This document shows, one piece after another, positions 11,701 to 24,631 of a stretch of DNA of 64,000 nt. The DNA lies in contig OY848917.1 of assembly GCA_963693285.1 (NCBI GenBank), positions 25,850,745 through 25,914,744 on the forward strand, written 5' to 3'. The notes under the pieces are model-generated. The model ran no database searches, was not told where the DNA came from, and saw only the letters and a program-made list of their open reading frames with translations. Position 1 is the stretch's first letter. Each line of letters starts with the position of its first letter. The stretch is from Xestospongia muta. Taxonomy: Eukaryota > Porifera > Demospongiae > Haplosclerida > Petrosiidae. The position numbers and the translations under genes were made by a program.

Positions 11701-14045
11701 AATAAATTGCTTCCGCTGGCCCTGCTATGGAGCTTCACAGTTTATATACGACTTATCAAAAATGGACACGTGTATAGTATGTTCTGTAAATTCTATTGTA
11801 ACAATTGTTATACACCTGATAACTAATGGGATTACAAATTTCTTACCATCATCATCAATAATGGTCAGTATAACACTGGATGGTACACCAAAAGTCACAT
11901 CATTTCTTGGAACAAGTTCAACACCAAATGTTTCATCAGATTCAAGTGTAGCATCATCCATGAACACAAATGAAGCATCTGCAAATGTCTGACCAGAAAC
12001 AAAGACGACTTTCTTGGTTTGTGATTTGAGGTCACCACTTTGTCCAACTGTAGAGTAATATATTATAATATATTGACTTTATATATATAGTTCTGTGAAT
12101 CTATTTATGACATGTTAAAGTATTAAAATGCTAAGAAATTCTTAACTTTACCGTCACTTCAATAATAAATAAGGCTAAACATTTCTTTATAAATTAGATA
12201 TTACTTTAAACTAATTATATAATAATATTATTTAAACTAACTTGTTGCTTTATTTTGTCCAGCTAAAATTAAACATGAAAAGAAAGAAAACATTGTTAAT
12301 CAGATATTTACTACAACATTAGACATAACTTACATGTAGTAAATGTTCTTAAGTTTACATTTGATGATTGACTGACATCTCCTGATCGATATACTCGAAC
12401 AATCATTGGCCCTTGGCTATTTTCTGGTGCTGATTTGTTAACCGCAACAAGTGAGTAGAATGTCTCTATTTGTTGAGACTATAGAGAAGGTTAAATGTTC
12501 AAATACCACTCACCTCCTATAGGATTCATACCAAATCCAGCTGGATAGGCATATCCTTTTTCAATTCCCCAACCATATACAATAACATTAATGGAAGCAT
12601 TAGGGTTTGTATGTTGAACTGTATGAGTACCGATGTTAACACTCTTACTAATACCATAACCACATGGATCATTTTGACTGCAGTCGATAATATGCCATTG
12701 AGTAACATTAGGTTCTAATGGTGTACCATCTAGTAATATGGCATTAGGAACAAAGTACCTTGCTAACACAGTCACTGATATGTAGTGAGATGTGAAATCA
12801 TCATTTTCCCTAGTATACATACTTACGTTAGTAGTAAATATATGATGGTTCAAATACTGGCTTATTGGAGCTACTAAAACCATATTAGGATCGCCAGTGT
12901 TATTATCATGTTCGTGTGAGAAACCATACTGCATAACAAGCAAGGGTCGCTCAGACTGGACAAAACAATAGGATTGACTGTTTAACTCAAACGTTTGCCT
13001 GTAGTCTACATTCGTTTCATTGAATAGAAAGTTTGAGATGATAATATTTGTTCCATCAGAGCAATATACTTTGAAGGAAGTGCCATTATACCTTGGCCAG
13101 ACCTTAAATACATAACCTGTTCTTTCTTCATATGGAGCCACAAAAAAGTTATAGCCCCATGTATATGATGGAGGTATCTGTTCAACGATATGATCACAGG
13201 TATCTTCACCTTCTTGTATTTCTGCACATTCATGTCCAGTCATGAAACCAATTGGTTGATTAGAGATAGCCCGAAAACCTGTAAAATCATATTGGTTTGA
13301 CGTTTGCAAACCAAGAGTATTATATTGACTCATCATTGCAGAAAAAAAATCTCCACTTGCAGGATTGGCGTTTCCACCTTTTATGTAAGGACTTATTACA
13401 AAAAAAGGATCTTCATTTTCAGTTGAATATTTAATATCGTTTTCAGCTATGTCACCACAAGCAACTACAGCTACCATACTGCTACTGTTAAAGCTTAGAG
13501 CTGATGCAGTTAGACTAGCATATTCATATGTGAAATTTGATCTATATTGTATTATTGGAATAGCTAGAAAACCATCACTAGAACCAAAAGAATCACTAAA
13601 TCCCATCACTTGAATTGTTTGACTTGAATTAGTTGTTTCCACAATAATACCAACTGAAGTTGTCGCTGCATTCACTTCTTGTACATTTGGTGTCACATAT
13701 TCTTCCCGTACAATTGTTCCTGCTGTGACTGTACCAGTCCTTGTATAGCCACTACTGCCAGATCGAATTTTGTAACCAACTGGATTTTCATTTTGCGTTG
13801 TTATAAAAATTCCTATATTTCTAGGAGCTTCTTCACCGCCAGGTTCTGTGTTTGCTTTGTTTCTGATGAAAGCAAAACAAAAGAAATTCCCTTCATGAGA
13901 GACATCCATGGAGATACCTAGGAAATGCATAATACGAAATGTATATTTATCAAGTGTCATTATTACCTCTGGTTCGTTTGTCAATATCCACAACAGCATT
14001 GCAGAACCAATTTAGTAACATCAAGATGACAATAACTCTGATCAT
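8716..14045 (-). CDS. IgGFc-binding-like/Calx-beta/Ser-Thr repeat/somatomedin B protein, copy 2 (complete model)
   Basis: Seven exons on the minus strand: 13967-14045, 12514-13917, 12334-12465, 11847-12047, 9053-10072, 8924-8962, 8716-8873. They sum to 3033 nt, an exact frame of 1010 codons plus TAA. All introns are GT-AG and every one after exon 1 fits in phase; the last exons are phase 1. Order: signal peptide (about 1-17), IgGFc-binding-like domain (about 27-490, CDHIVEQIPP motif), Calx-beta (about 495-605), Ser/Thr/Pro-rich tandem repeats (606-945), a 13-aa Pro/Thr linker, and a cysteine-rich somatomedin B domain (959-1010, CDEICH..NDCCSD). Likely secreted or matrix-bound. The roughly 1.8-kb intron 4 carries repeats and an insertion. 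Splicing of the repeat exon to the Calx-beta exon is inferred from phase and order, not from transcripts. Confidence 0.7.
9115..10055 (-). repeat. 102-bp tandem repeat encoding a 34-aa Ser/Thr/Pro unit
   Basis: Unit starts on the plus strand fall at 9115, 9217, 9319, 9421, 9523, 9625, 9727, 9829, 9931 and 10030: a strict 102-bp period except for one 3-bp shorter unit. On the minus strand each unit reads SPTSITSHPESS...PKPTITT, mucin-like and a probable O-glycosylation platform. The array lies wholly within exon 5 of IgGFc copy 2. Central units are nearly identical, which suggests recent expansion. The opposite strand is also open (9109-10080) but lacks splice context. Confidence 0.9.
10073..11846 (-). 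other. Long intron of IgGFc copy 2 with repeats
   Basis: This sequence lies between the Calx-beta exon and the repeat exon. About 10400-10990 matches about 36350-36950 and 58400-59000, and inverted about 63600-63780. About 11110-11530 is a copy of the dispersed repeat. An insertion at about 11572-11732 starts with a short perfect palindrome. The 118-codon frame at 10631-10987 lies in this repeat and is broken in the sister copies, so I do not call it a gene. Confidence 0.5.
11572..11732. mobile_element. Short insertion with palindromic edge
   Basis: Compared with 59600-59640 (TTACTATGGAACTTCACAG), copy 2 is interrupted after TTACTAT. The start is a palindrome (ATTATTACTTACTAT and its reverse complement around one base, 11556-11587). 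The insert holds a locally GC-rich motif (GCGGCGCTTCGCGCGC) and a segment starting CTCCAACCGGACC that also occurs at about 58-88. Probably a small non-autonomous element or repair patch; no terminal inverted repeats proven. Confidence 0.4.
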
Positions 14046-17000
14046 GATGATTACAGACAATAGACCCAAAAAGATTTATATTTTCTGGCTGCTCTTATTT
14101 CAAAGAAAATGATTTTATAAAAAAGATCACATGACTATGAAAAAGGATCATGTCATACCAGTGACCTGACATGTTCAATACAAGGTCATTTACTTCCTGG
14201 AGAGACAACCTATCTTGCTCCAATAACAACAGAGAAAATCTAGACATACCATTATTTATTGCATACCTGATAACATTTCTTCCATATTAACTTAATATAA
14301 TAATATTAGCCATCTACATAAATACTGTATAACAGTGTAGTACTATTTGAATATATACTTATACTACAGTACTAACTATTCTACAAATGAAGCCAGACAA
14401 ATGTATTAACTTTCATGCATAAGATTGTTGAAAGATTGGTCACATTAAATGTAGTCAAACTTGCCATCAAAGATGATTATAAATACATCACTAACCTGAT
14501 CCAAAAAGGTACATGTCTTATACATGTGATATCATTATTAGGAGAATTCTCACTATGAACTATGAAATTAAGTAGGTTGATTATTGCTAAGTAGCCTCAC
14601 CCTCTCCAATGGAAAAAAAGGTAAATTGTTTCAATCTTCTTTATGCTATTCCTAATATTATTTTACTATTGTTGGAGTGTTTACTAATAATTTTTAAATA
14701 GAGAGAGATTAAAAGATTAAACTCAAAATTGAATTAATAGTTTGTAAAAAATGTAGCTGGTATGTTTGTATCTGGAGCATCCAACTGAGACAGCCTCATT
14801 GCAAGATGCTTATGATTATTTATTATATTGATGCAGTAGTTATTCTCTATAACCTTCTAGTGATTCCTATCTCAGAACTAGTTTCCCAGATTTTTGTATT
14901 GGAGTTGCTTCTACCTTGATAAGTTTACTACAATGTTTTAAACAATCATTATTATCAAAATAATTTTGAAACAGCTAAATTATTGCCCAAAAAGTATAGC
15001 AAATGTATATGTACTCCATCTTTCTCTTAACATTTTACGTTCTTTAAATAACTTACTGTTAATGCATAAAAAACTTTTGAGGGTTGTATCCAGATAGAAT
15101 CAATGTATATGTACATTCATCACACCTTTAATTAGCTCCTATGGCATCTGAGCCAGGAGCAAATATATCAACACAAGAACCACTATTTGTGACATATTAT
15201 CACATCAAACAGAGCTACCAATAGTAATATATAACTCTAGCACACTATAGCAGGACTATTTTCCGTCCAATTACAAGCAGCTGCAACGATTGGTATTCCC
15301 ATATTAACAATTTTGCTTGATACGTTATTAACTGAACAGTATAAAACCACTCAATAAGCTTGAGATGATACTTTACAAAATTTTATACAATCATCATCAT
15401 TAAATAAATGTGGAAGAAAAATGCACTCTATCATTCTCTCCATCTCATAAATATAAGCTCCTGTGAAGATCTTTATTTATTCACTATATATCACACGATT
15501 GTTTGTCACTATACAATTTTGATGGTTAGACTTAATACAACTTTGACACTCACTAATGACTTCTAAAAAAGGAAATAGGGAGTAGTGTCATTAAAATAGT
15601 GACAACTCTTACACTGCTACACACCGAATAATGTAGCACTGTTGAAACTTTTTTGTCTAACTATTGAGATGTTAAACAGAATCTTAATAGCTCTGATCAT
15701 TAACTATAGGACTGTATTTATAAGTAATGAAACCAGTATAATGTTATAATAATATGATAATGATGTGCAACATACAAATTATTGACATTATTATCATGCC
15801 TCTACTAAGCTATTAAAAATATGTGACAATAAATAGAAAAGGTACATATCACTAAAATTATTGAAATTGAGTTTATAAAATGAGTTCTAAAACATTCTTT
15901 ACTAAGACTACATTTAATTTCAAAGGATAAAAAAGGCCTTACTATTCCCAGCTACATTATCTAAAATTTTATAAAATATGTACAATTGTTCTGTGGTTTT
16001 TAGCTTGTATTGAAAAAATATAGGTTGTCCTATTTTTTGCATTTATGGTGCATCATTGTTATAATAGACTTGTTAATACTGATTCTGAGTCACTTGTCTT
16101 GGAAATGCATGCTTTCCCAGAAACAAAATAAACTGTTTTGATTATTAATTACTATGAAGCTTCACAGTTTATATACATGATTTCTTAAAAGAACACGTGT
16201 GTAGTGTATGTTCTATTAATTCTATTATAAGAAATGTTACACACATGCAATGACACAGTAGGATTACAAAATGAAAATATACAGGCACGGCATTCATAAA
16301 AGCTTTGTTTAAAACACGGAGATCAGTAAAGACATTTGTCCTGTGTCAAGGCCAACACTTAAAATGGCTAAGTTTAGTTAAAATGCTGCATTATCAGTTA
16401 GAATTAGTTGTTATTTCTGTTATTATGAAGAGATTTTATTAAATAAGAAATTTAAAGACAAATAATTTTATAAACAAGAGAGAAATGTAGTTCTCTAAGA
16501 GTTCAAAAATTTAAAGAGATGACTACAAAACCTTCAAAATGAATCGCATTGACAATTCCTATATATCACACAGTCGAAACTAGATATAACAAGCTTATAT
16601 ATTCATGTTTTGTAACTGTGTATTGCATTGGGATTTTGGGATTTACCGTATTTATTAATCTAAGTTTTTAAATAATTTTTTTCAGATTTTAATTAATGAA
16701 TATGTACTGTTTATTTATTTATAAGTCAATTATCAGCTAATGTGTTAATGTAAAATATCTATATAACTAGATTAAAGTTGTGAAATCATTTTTAGAGTAT
16801 TTTAGACGTAAACTTTATATTGAAACACAACTCATAGTTGGTAGAAACTACATTAGATACGTCAGCAGAAAACGAGAAATTCAGAGTAAATAATGTTGTG
16901 GGAGTGATAATTAAATTCATTCATTAAGGTGTGCATCAACAGTCAATGTTTGCAGTTTAGTGATTGGTCACATAAGTCATGACAAAAATAGAATAAAACA

Positions 17001-17149
17001 GTAAAATGTACATAAGCAAACTTTAACTTACCATGTGGTCCTAAACCATCTTAAGACCAACTGAAACACAGTGTATACCAGGCCCAAAATATGTTATTGA
17101 AAGTAATATATCCAGATACTTTATAATTTCATAATGTTAGAGGAACTTA
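14046..17149. other. Duplicated intergenic stretch upstream of IgGFc copy 2
   Basis: A TATA-like box (TATAAAT, minus) lies at 14074-14080, 29 nt from the ATG at 14045. The rest matches 2431-5629 and 48028-52130. It contains a decayed S8 fragment at about 15130-15370 (minus; stops in frame) and the dispersed repeat at about 15490-16350. At about 16150 the hAT target site is empty. No intact gene. Confidence 0.6.
15130..15370 (-). pseudogene. S8 protease relic
   Basis: Sister of the relic at about 3430. It keeps recognisable pieces around the IVNMGIP and FAPGS segments, broken by stops and small deletions. Not coding. Confidence 0.5.
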
Positions 17150-18698
17150 CTTGTAATGTGTAAAAGACAGTTGGGTGTTGTATCTCGTAAGATATAGTGT
17201 AAATTACAGTAGTTTAGCACATTCTTTGAACAATATTCTGTTAGGTTTTGTATAATTTCAGATGGAGTCAGCAGTGGTTATTTCTGTAAATATAGTGCTA
17301 TTGCACCACTAACAAAAGAAGCAGCCATTGATGTTCCAGATGGATGTAACGTACATGTATCACACCAGTAACCAGCTCCTGTTATGTTAAAGGCAAGAGT
17401 AAATATATCGATACAAAAACCACCATTTGTGAAGTAGAAAACTTAATCTCCTGGAGCAGAGCCAGCAACAGTAATAACTTCTGATGCACTAGCAGAACTA
17501 TAATTACAAGCATCATCTCCATCATTGCCAGCAGCTGCAACAATTGGAATTCCCATATTAATAATATTGCTTAATTAAACCAGAGTATGGAATTCTCAAT
17601 GACATTGAAATGACAGTTTTACCTGTATTTGGAATGCAGATGTCAACACCTTCTCCATCTCTTTCAGGTTCAAATATGCCATCTAATACTGGACTGACTT
17701 TGTTAATAAATTCTGTTCCCTGTGAAAGTGCAGCTTCAGTAAATGTCTCTTCTTCAACAAACTGAACATTGTCAAGATCTTTTATCTAAATAAATATATA
17801 ATAATTTAAATAATACTATTATTACATTATATATTATATTGTTATCATATACATAATATTATTATGAACACCATATAACAACATTCATAATCCATATATT
17901 TCTAATGGAATGCTGATTGGCTTTGTATCATCCAAAGAGCATAGATGCATTGATCATTCTTTTGTAATGGCAATGTTGTAGGTTTATATAGATACCGAGA
18001 GAGAAAGAAGAAAGAAGATGAGGACAGAATGATAGAACAACGAAAGGTTATCATTTAAATTTAGAGATTGTATAATTTTTCAATTTAGGATTTGGAAATG
18101 TTAAAAGATTATCATCCCTGGGGTGCAGGAGGGGGCGGAGCTCCAAGAGTAAGTCTTCTGTTGCTACTAAAAATAGCATTACCATTTATGGTATCTCATG
18201 ACAACTGTTATTGCTTCTATCAATGATGATGGGTCCATAAGCAATTAATGCTACTTCATAGGCATATGATGCTTTATGGATTAATAGTGATATGTCATGA
18301 TAATGTATATCACTATTAACACTATACATGAGACCCTAAACATTAAACATTGGAACACAATTGTATTAATTTCACGTTAAAATATGGCGTTTGATTACTA
18401 GCATTCTAGAGACTGCCTTTATAATACATTGCTTCATCTACTGATGGCTTTGTGATAATCACATTGGCAAATTAATTTTGTGGGTTTTGGAAGTCAAGGA
18501 TCGAATTCGAACTTTGTCAGCAATAGCTTCAAATGTCTCATGACTAGTATCAGGTGTCAGTACAACCATATACTGACCTGTTGTCTCTATTCCAGGAGCA
18601 GCACAAATAACTCGACGTGTCAGGACCACAACTGAAAAGAGAAGAACTAATATCAAAACTTGATTATGCCTTGTAAGAAATTGGATGTTCAGCATCAT
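17150..18698 (-). pseudogene. S8 protease pseudogene, copy 2
   Basis: Exon 1 starts at the ATG at 18698 with a strong signal peptide (QVLILVLLFSVVVL) and an I9-type propeptide. Relative to 53164-53463 a 7-bp deletion shifts its frame near its end. The exon leading to the ILDTG Asp is partly present (about 17610-17790). The whole exon portion with the catalytic His is deleted: sequence jumps from the SMSL segment straight to the Asp-exon donor. The 3' part (about 17160-17560) keeps AAAGNDGDD and SGTSMAA but has a stop near the former VCSFTNGG segment. The same His-exon deletion is in the 52-kb copy, so it predates the block duplication. Confidence 0.75.
17994..18193 (+). mobile_element. 0.2-kb insertion carrying exon-like sequence
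   Basis: Present here, absent from the sister block (about 52950) and from the older block (about 6705). Plus-strand reading gives a charged stretch (ERKKKEDEDRMIEQRK), then an intron-like gap ending in TTTCAATTTAG, then an open segment with HPWGAGGGGAP followed by GTAAGT. This looks like captured exon-intron-exon sequence from an unrelated coiled-coil gene. A Gly-rich GGGAP motif after a charged helix recalls some centrosome or cilium proteins, but I cannot assign it. Confidence 0.45.
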
Positions 18699-18729
18699 AA
18701 TACACTGTGTTAGTTTGTTTAAGCACTTG

Positions 18730-18736
18730 CTTTATA
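18730..18736 (-). promoter_or_regulatory. TATA-like box of S8 copy 2
   Basis: TATAAAG on the minus strand, 32 nt upstream of the exon 1 ATG. The same box and spacing are seen at 35835 (intact gene) and 53495 (copy 3). Confidence 0.3.
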
Positions 18737-21700
18737 TGTACACGTTGGACCACGCCTCCAAAAACGAAGAAGCTGCAATAAATACTAATAGTGCTCACTA
18801 GATTGTTTTTAATGTCATATAAAACAAAGAAACATGAAATAGTTGTGACACTCTGCTCAATAGATAACTGTGAAGTGGATTCATGAGATTTATAACATGA
18901 AACAGATACATTATTATGTTAAAACAATAAACTAATTATAATATTCTCCTTTCTTCCTTAGAAAGTATTGCTAAAACTCTAATGTCATTGTACTCGTCAG
19001 TCAATATTTAACAATAAAGTAAATATATTCAAAAACAATTACATTATAATTAATGTATTTTTAAATGTAATATAGTTTTGCACTACACTAGACTGTATCA
19101 AGTAAAATTACATATTCAGTAGATAATAATAGAAAGTATCTAGACCTTGAAACAATATTTAGAATTAATATTATTAATATCAATTATTATTGATTCTTAG
19201 TAAATGCACCATTATGTAAAGTTAATAAATATTTAAAATGATGTTGTATATAGAAGTGTCAACTACGGATAGCAATGTTCTTATTAAAGAAGAAGACATG
19301 AAATTTTTTCTAGAGGAAGTACCAATGAAATGTTGAAATGAAAACATTTGTATTGACCAATATGTGTTTTAGTTGTGATGTACAATATTAAGTGAATGTA
19401 ATGTGATACCTACCTTAATGTCACCTGAAAATGTTCTTTTACAGTAGGCTCGAAAGAATAAATGTTAGTTGCATAGACCTTTTCAAATTACTTCACAATT
19501 TTTAATAAGTTTGTTCCTGATACATGATAATTACAATTTTGGATAATTGTCTTCCTTGTCAATCATAAGATCAAATTAGAGGATTGAAATGAATATTGTG
19601 ATTATGTGCATGCACATTTGTTAATGCTGTGAAAAAATCCTTTTTTTATGCATTATTACAGTTCTGTGCAATTATTTAATTAGTTAACAAATTACAAATT
19701 TCTAGTAATACACATATATAAAATCAAAACCATTATTTCAAGCTCATAAAGACATAACATCATAGATATGACATCATTAGTCATTATTAGTAGTCATCAT
19801 TAGTAGGACTTTCACTTGACTGTAATTAACTAATAATGAATAATTAACTATAGGACTGTCAAATATCTATCAGTATATTGTATTTATAAGTAATGAAACC
19901 AGTATGATGTTATAATGATGTGCAACATGCAATGTATAGACAGTGCAACATGCAAAGTATAGACATTAGAATCATGACTCTACTAAACTATTAAATATAT
20001 GCAGCAATAAATGCAAAAGGTGCAATCACTAAAAATTATTGAAATTGAGTTTGTAAATAGTTTTAAAACATTCTTTACTAAGACCACATTTAATTTCAAA
20101 GGATAAAAAGACCTTACTATTTCCAGTTACATTCTCTAGAATTTTATAAAATATATACAATTGTTTTACGGTTTTTAGTTTGTATTGAAAAGAAATATAC
20201 ATTTTCCTATTTTTTGCATTTATGGTACATCACTGTTATAATAGACTTGTTAATACTGAGTCACTTGTCTTGAAAATGTATGCTTTCACAGAATCAAAAT
20301 ACATTGTTTTGATTATTACTTGCTATTGAACTTCACAGTTTATGTACTTAAAACACATGATTTCTTGAAAAGAACATGTGTGTAGCATATGTTCTATTAA
20401 TTCTATTATAAAAAATGTTAATACAATGACAAAGTAGGATTACAAAATGAAAACACACAGGCCCAGAATCCATAAAAAGTTTGTTTAAAAACATGGAGAT
20501 AAGTAAAGACTTTTGTCTTGTGTCAAGGCCAACACTTAAAATAGCTAAACTTAGTTAAAATTTTTAACTATTGTTTTGCATGTAAGTAATATGACAATTT
20601 ATTACACTATATACTGTAACTAATGATTTATTTGGCAACCAATGGTTTCATTCATCAAGCTAGGTGAAGGCAAAAATGGTGTTATATCATCAAATAGAAA
20701 TATGAAATATATAAAACCTAATTCAAGAAAGTTGCTATATAATTAAAAATCATGAGTTTCTTACTTAAAACACGTCTTTAAAAGACATCAGGCAGAGTAT
20801 TTTGGATTGATGAGAGGGAGTTTGTACATTTTTAGTTGGATGCTGGTTCAATTTCAATTTCATCCTCTCTAGTTCCTTTTGTACTCTAAAGCTCTTGACT
20901 TTTGTCATATTCTAATTTATTCTGGGTCTAAATTTCTTAACATTGCTAGTATAAACTGAAATAACCAATGAGAGTTAACAGACTTCCAATGACATTTTAC
21001 ATTTTACATGAAAAAAATATGGAACTGAGATTCATATGCTTATGGGTTTAGGGTTAATGTCTAGGATTGAGAACCCAGGAGTTAGTGTCTAGGAAACCTT
21101 TCGTGAGCCTTTATATACCTATTGTAGGTTGATGACTTAATACATTTCTTGCCTGTACTCTGCTGGAACATGTCATTAATCATGAGTTCCACAACGATGG
21201 TATGATGACCATAATAATAAGGTTCAGATTTCTAGCTGCTTCACTTCTCTGCCAATCCTTATTTTTACCATTGTGACCTTCAATAGATTCTTTTATTAAT
21301 TTTGGTAGCTTTAGTCAATGTCGCACTGTGCATAAAGTAAGTACCTTCCAAACCAACTACATATACAATGATTATCTCCCAATGGTAACCTCGGCTACAA
21401 TACCACATTTATCATATTATTAATCAAAAAATACTACATTTATAAAATAGCTGTTTAAGATATTAGAATGTATATGTGACAATGAATGCTATAATGGTAT
21501 ATTTTACTAAAAATTGTTAAATCTAAGGTTATAATGTTTTTAAGTCATTATTTAATTAGGCCTACAGTTTATTTTGAATCATGAAAAGGACTTACTATTC
21601 TCAAGTTACATTGTCTAAAATTTACATTAATTATGAAAATAAGGAAAAATCAGTACTTTTTCTATAAAAAACACAATAAGTATATAAATGAATTAACTTT

Positions 21701-22863
21701 TAAGGCTTAAACAATTCCAATTGTTCATCTTAATTACATTATAGTGTTCACTTAATTGTGCTTCAACTAGCATTTAGTATCAAATGATACTAAAATTGTA
21801 ATTAAAGGATTTCATCAACAAAATACAGAATCTGTCAATAATACAATAAAAAATGAGCTTTGCTAGCTGATGCACAAAAGAGCAAAAGAGCAACAATAAT
21901 ACTGATATATCTTGTGTTAGCTTTATTGCAATACTTTCATCTGATGTCATGACATGAAGGTATTGCAATAAATTCAACACAAATTATATTGGTGATATAG
22001 CAACACTGCAATACTTATTTTTAAATGAAGCTATATATCACGTACTGTATCTATATCGATATATCTATGTGTATTTTATTATCTCATTATATAGGCTTAT
22101 TAGAGGGTACTACTGATATAGATGTTCAGGTTACTAGTACTAATACAGTAACTACCACTATGATTATTTATCAAAACAACATAGGTAACAACATGTTGGA
22201 TAAACATACACAATAATAATAATTATATCAAGAAAATTTATAACTGCAATAGTTTTGCTTTTTAAATAAAAACAAGTTGTAAAATGACAACATAAAAGTT
22301 TGTTGTCAAAATAGACAATGACAATAGTTAAAATACCTCTAGCTAAAAAAATAAACATTTACTAAAAGTCACACATATATTTTTACTTTAATTAATAAAT
22401 TTATCTGCAAATATTAATATTTAGGGATGAAACAAGGAGAGAGGTGCATCAATTGTTATTAAAGAAGTATTGGAGGTTCAGTTTCTGTGTGTATAATAAA
22501 GATATACTAATAAATAGTTAATAATTATTTTATCTTGTAAGAGATAATTTTGTAATTACATGTATATACAACAATGTCATAAACATGGACTATATATATA
22601 TGAAATATTTAAAAAAATTATAAATTATGGTTATTAGTTCATAGGTATCAGCACCCATTTAAGTTATCATGTACCCTCCACTACATGCTGAAGTCCTTTT
22701 TAGATCAATCCTAGCACAAGCATATTTATAATAGATTTTAAAAAATAATTGACTACATGACTGTAAATAATTTCATTTTTATGCACTTGTGACTTGTGTG
22801 CTTTGTATTTCTTTATCTGGTGAAAATTGATGTTTTTAATGAGTAAGCTATTGATTTGTCTTA
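18737..22863. other. Long intergenic stretch, duplicated at 53502-57579
   Basis: No gene is supported. It has partial dispersed repeat sequence (about 19850-20560) and a 71-nt foldback at 21912-21982. Short frames here are broken or absent in the sister copy. The last part (21700-22863) also matches about 8035-8715, so it is the common downstream flank of the somatomedin B exons. Confidence 0.55.
21912..21982. repeat. 71-nt foldback hairpin, eroded copy
   Basis: Arms around a TATTGCAATA core with a 9-nt loop. The outer stem has several mismatches, unlike the nearly perfect copy at 56643-56713. Absent from the third related flank near 8100. Confidence 0.6.
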
Positions 22864-24580
22864 CTAGTTTGAGTAGCAACCAATATCAGCTATATCACTA
22901 CAACAATCATTCCATATGTGACAGTTTTCATCACAATAGCATCCATTATGAGAACATTGTGTTGACAAGAACCATTGACAACATCCATAATAGCTGAGAT
23001 TAAGTGCTAAACATGAACCTAAATAAATAAATAGACGTTTTAACACCTTGTAGTGATTTTCAGTGCTTATTTACCTTGTACACGTTGTGTAGGTGAAGGT
23101 GTGATTGTTGTGCCTATATAAAAAATGATAATAATAATGATGATTTTTATATAATGCAAGTGATAGTTATCACATCAGTAATTATATATTATTACTTCTT
23201 CATACATGAACTTTATGAAAAAATAATAAAACTTCTAATGATAGTGATTTTTAAGACAAACATGAAAAAAACATTATTTAAGATGAAATACAGTTCAATT
23301 TAAGAAATATAACATAAGCGTTAGTCTTGACTGTGATATCTTTTACAAAATCGCTGTTTGGAGGTTTATATAACAAATATATATTGATGAACTGTCATAT
23401 ATCTGATAAAACTTATCATGTGATTCATACTAACCTGTTGCCTCTGCTCAATACTCCATAATATAGCATATGGGCACTGAGCAATATTTTTAAAAATCTC
23501 AGATTGGCATATTTATAACACTTATAGACTTGTCAATAATGATAGAACCAATAAACCTTGTAAAGATGGTCTATATAAGCTGTTTAAACTATTAGGTACA
23601 ATATTACCAAGTACTAACATACTATGTATGAGGTCTATGCCTGCTTTATAGAACCATCACTCAAATGTATGGGTTATCAATCTTATCACAAGACATTATA
23701 ACATACAATGGATAATTACCACATTAGTATTTGAATATGGATATTACTTCATACATGAACTGTTAGAAAATTTTTTTATAAATAGAATTATTTTCTTGAC
23801 TAAACTTATATAGTGAACAACAAGTAGTACAATAATTTAGAAACTACTTTCATCAACTTTTATTATTGACATTTAATTTTGACAATGAGTGAAGTCTTGA
23901 TTTATTATGGAAGTAAACCTAGTCACTTAGTATACGCATTGTTTACTAGTATTTACTTAGAGTAATAGTTTCTGTATGTTTGACTGCATGTAGTAGATGA
24001 AGTGTCCATTAAAGAAGAAGTGGCAGCACATCATTGTCATTTATTAATATTTGAGCACACTCTTTTTATTTAGTTTTAATTATATCTTTTATTACGAATT
24101 CTGTCTTTTGATTATGTATTACTACTTAAATGGTCAATAAATGATTCTTTTAAAGTTTTTGTTTATAATTATAACGGTTAATGTCAAAACTTTGGTAGTG
24201 ATTTTAGCCAGCAAGCCAATAAAATTATTATTTAATGTAACATTTACACAATATACTTACAGTTAGGTATAAAACAAATTATTAGTTGTAACATAAATTG
24301 CATCAGTCAGGTTTAGAGTTACATTGTTAGAGAGTGTATGAATTGTTTACTACCATTTACCTAGTGTAATAGCTTGAGTAGGTGTGGTTATAAGAGATAA
24401 AGTGTCAATGAAGGAAGAAATATCAGCAAATGAAATTCTTGCTGAGAATAGCACACTATTTGTTGATGACTGAGGAGTTTCACTATTAGTTTCTGAAGAT
24501 AAATAATATTAGTAAGAAACATGTTAACAGATTCCAATCTTGTAGTTAAAATAAATTAAATTGTCCTTTCACTTACTTTC

Positions 24581-24631
<51 letters not shown>

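Larger units (their letters stand above)
12895..23690. repeat. Segmental duplication, copy A (partner 46849-58380)
   Basis: Near-collinear, same-orientation similarity from within the IgGFc exon through the S8 pseudogene, the long intergenic stretch and the somatomedin B 3' exons. The homology ends at about 23690 where the partner switches to a different repeat at about 58387. Differences: copy A carries a 0.2-kb insertion at about 17994; copy B carries a hAT element and lacks about 195 bp corresponding to 14801-14995. Confidence 0.85.
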
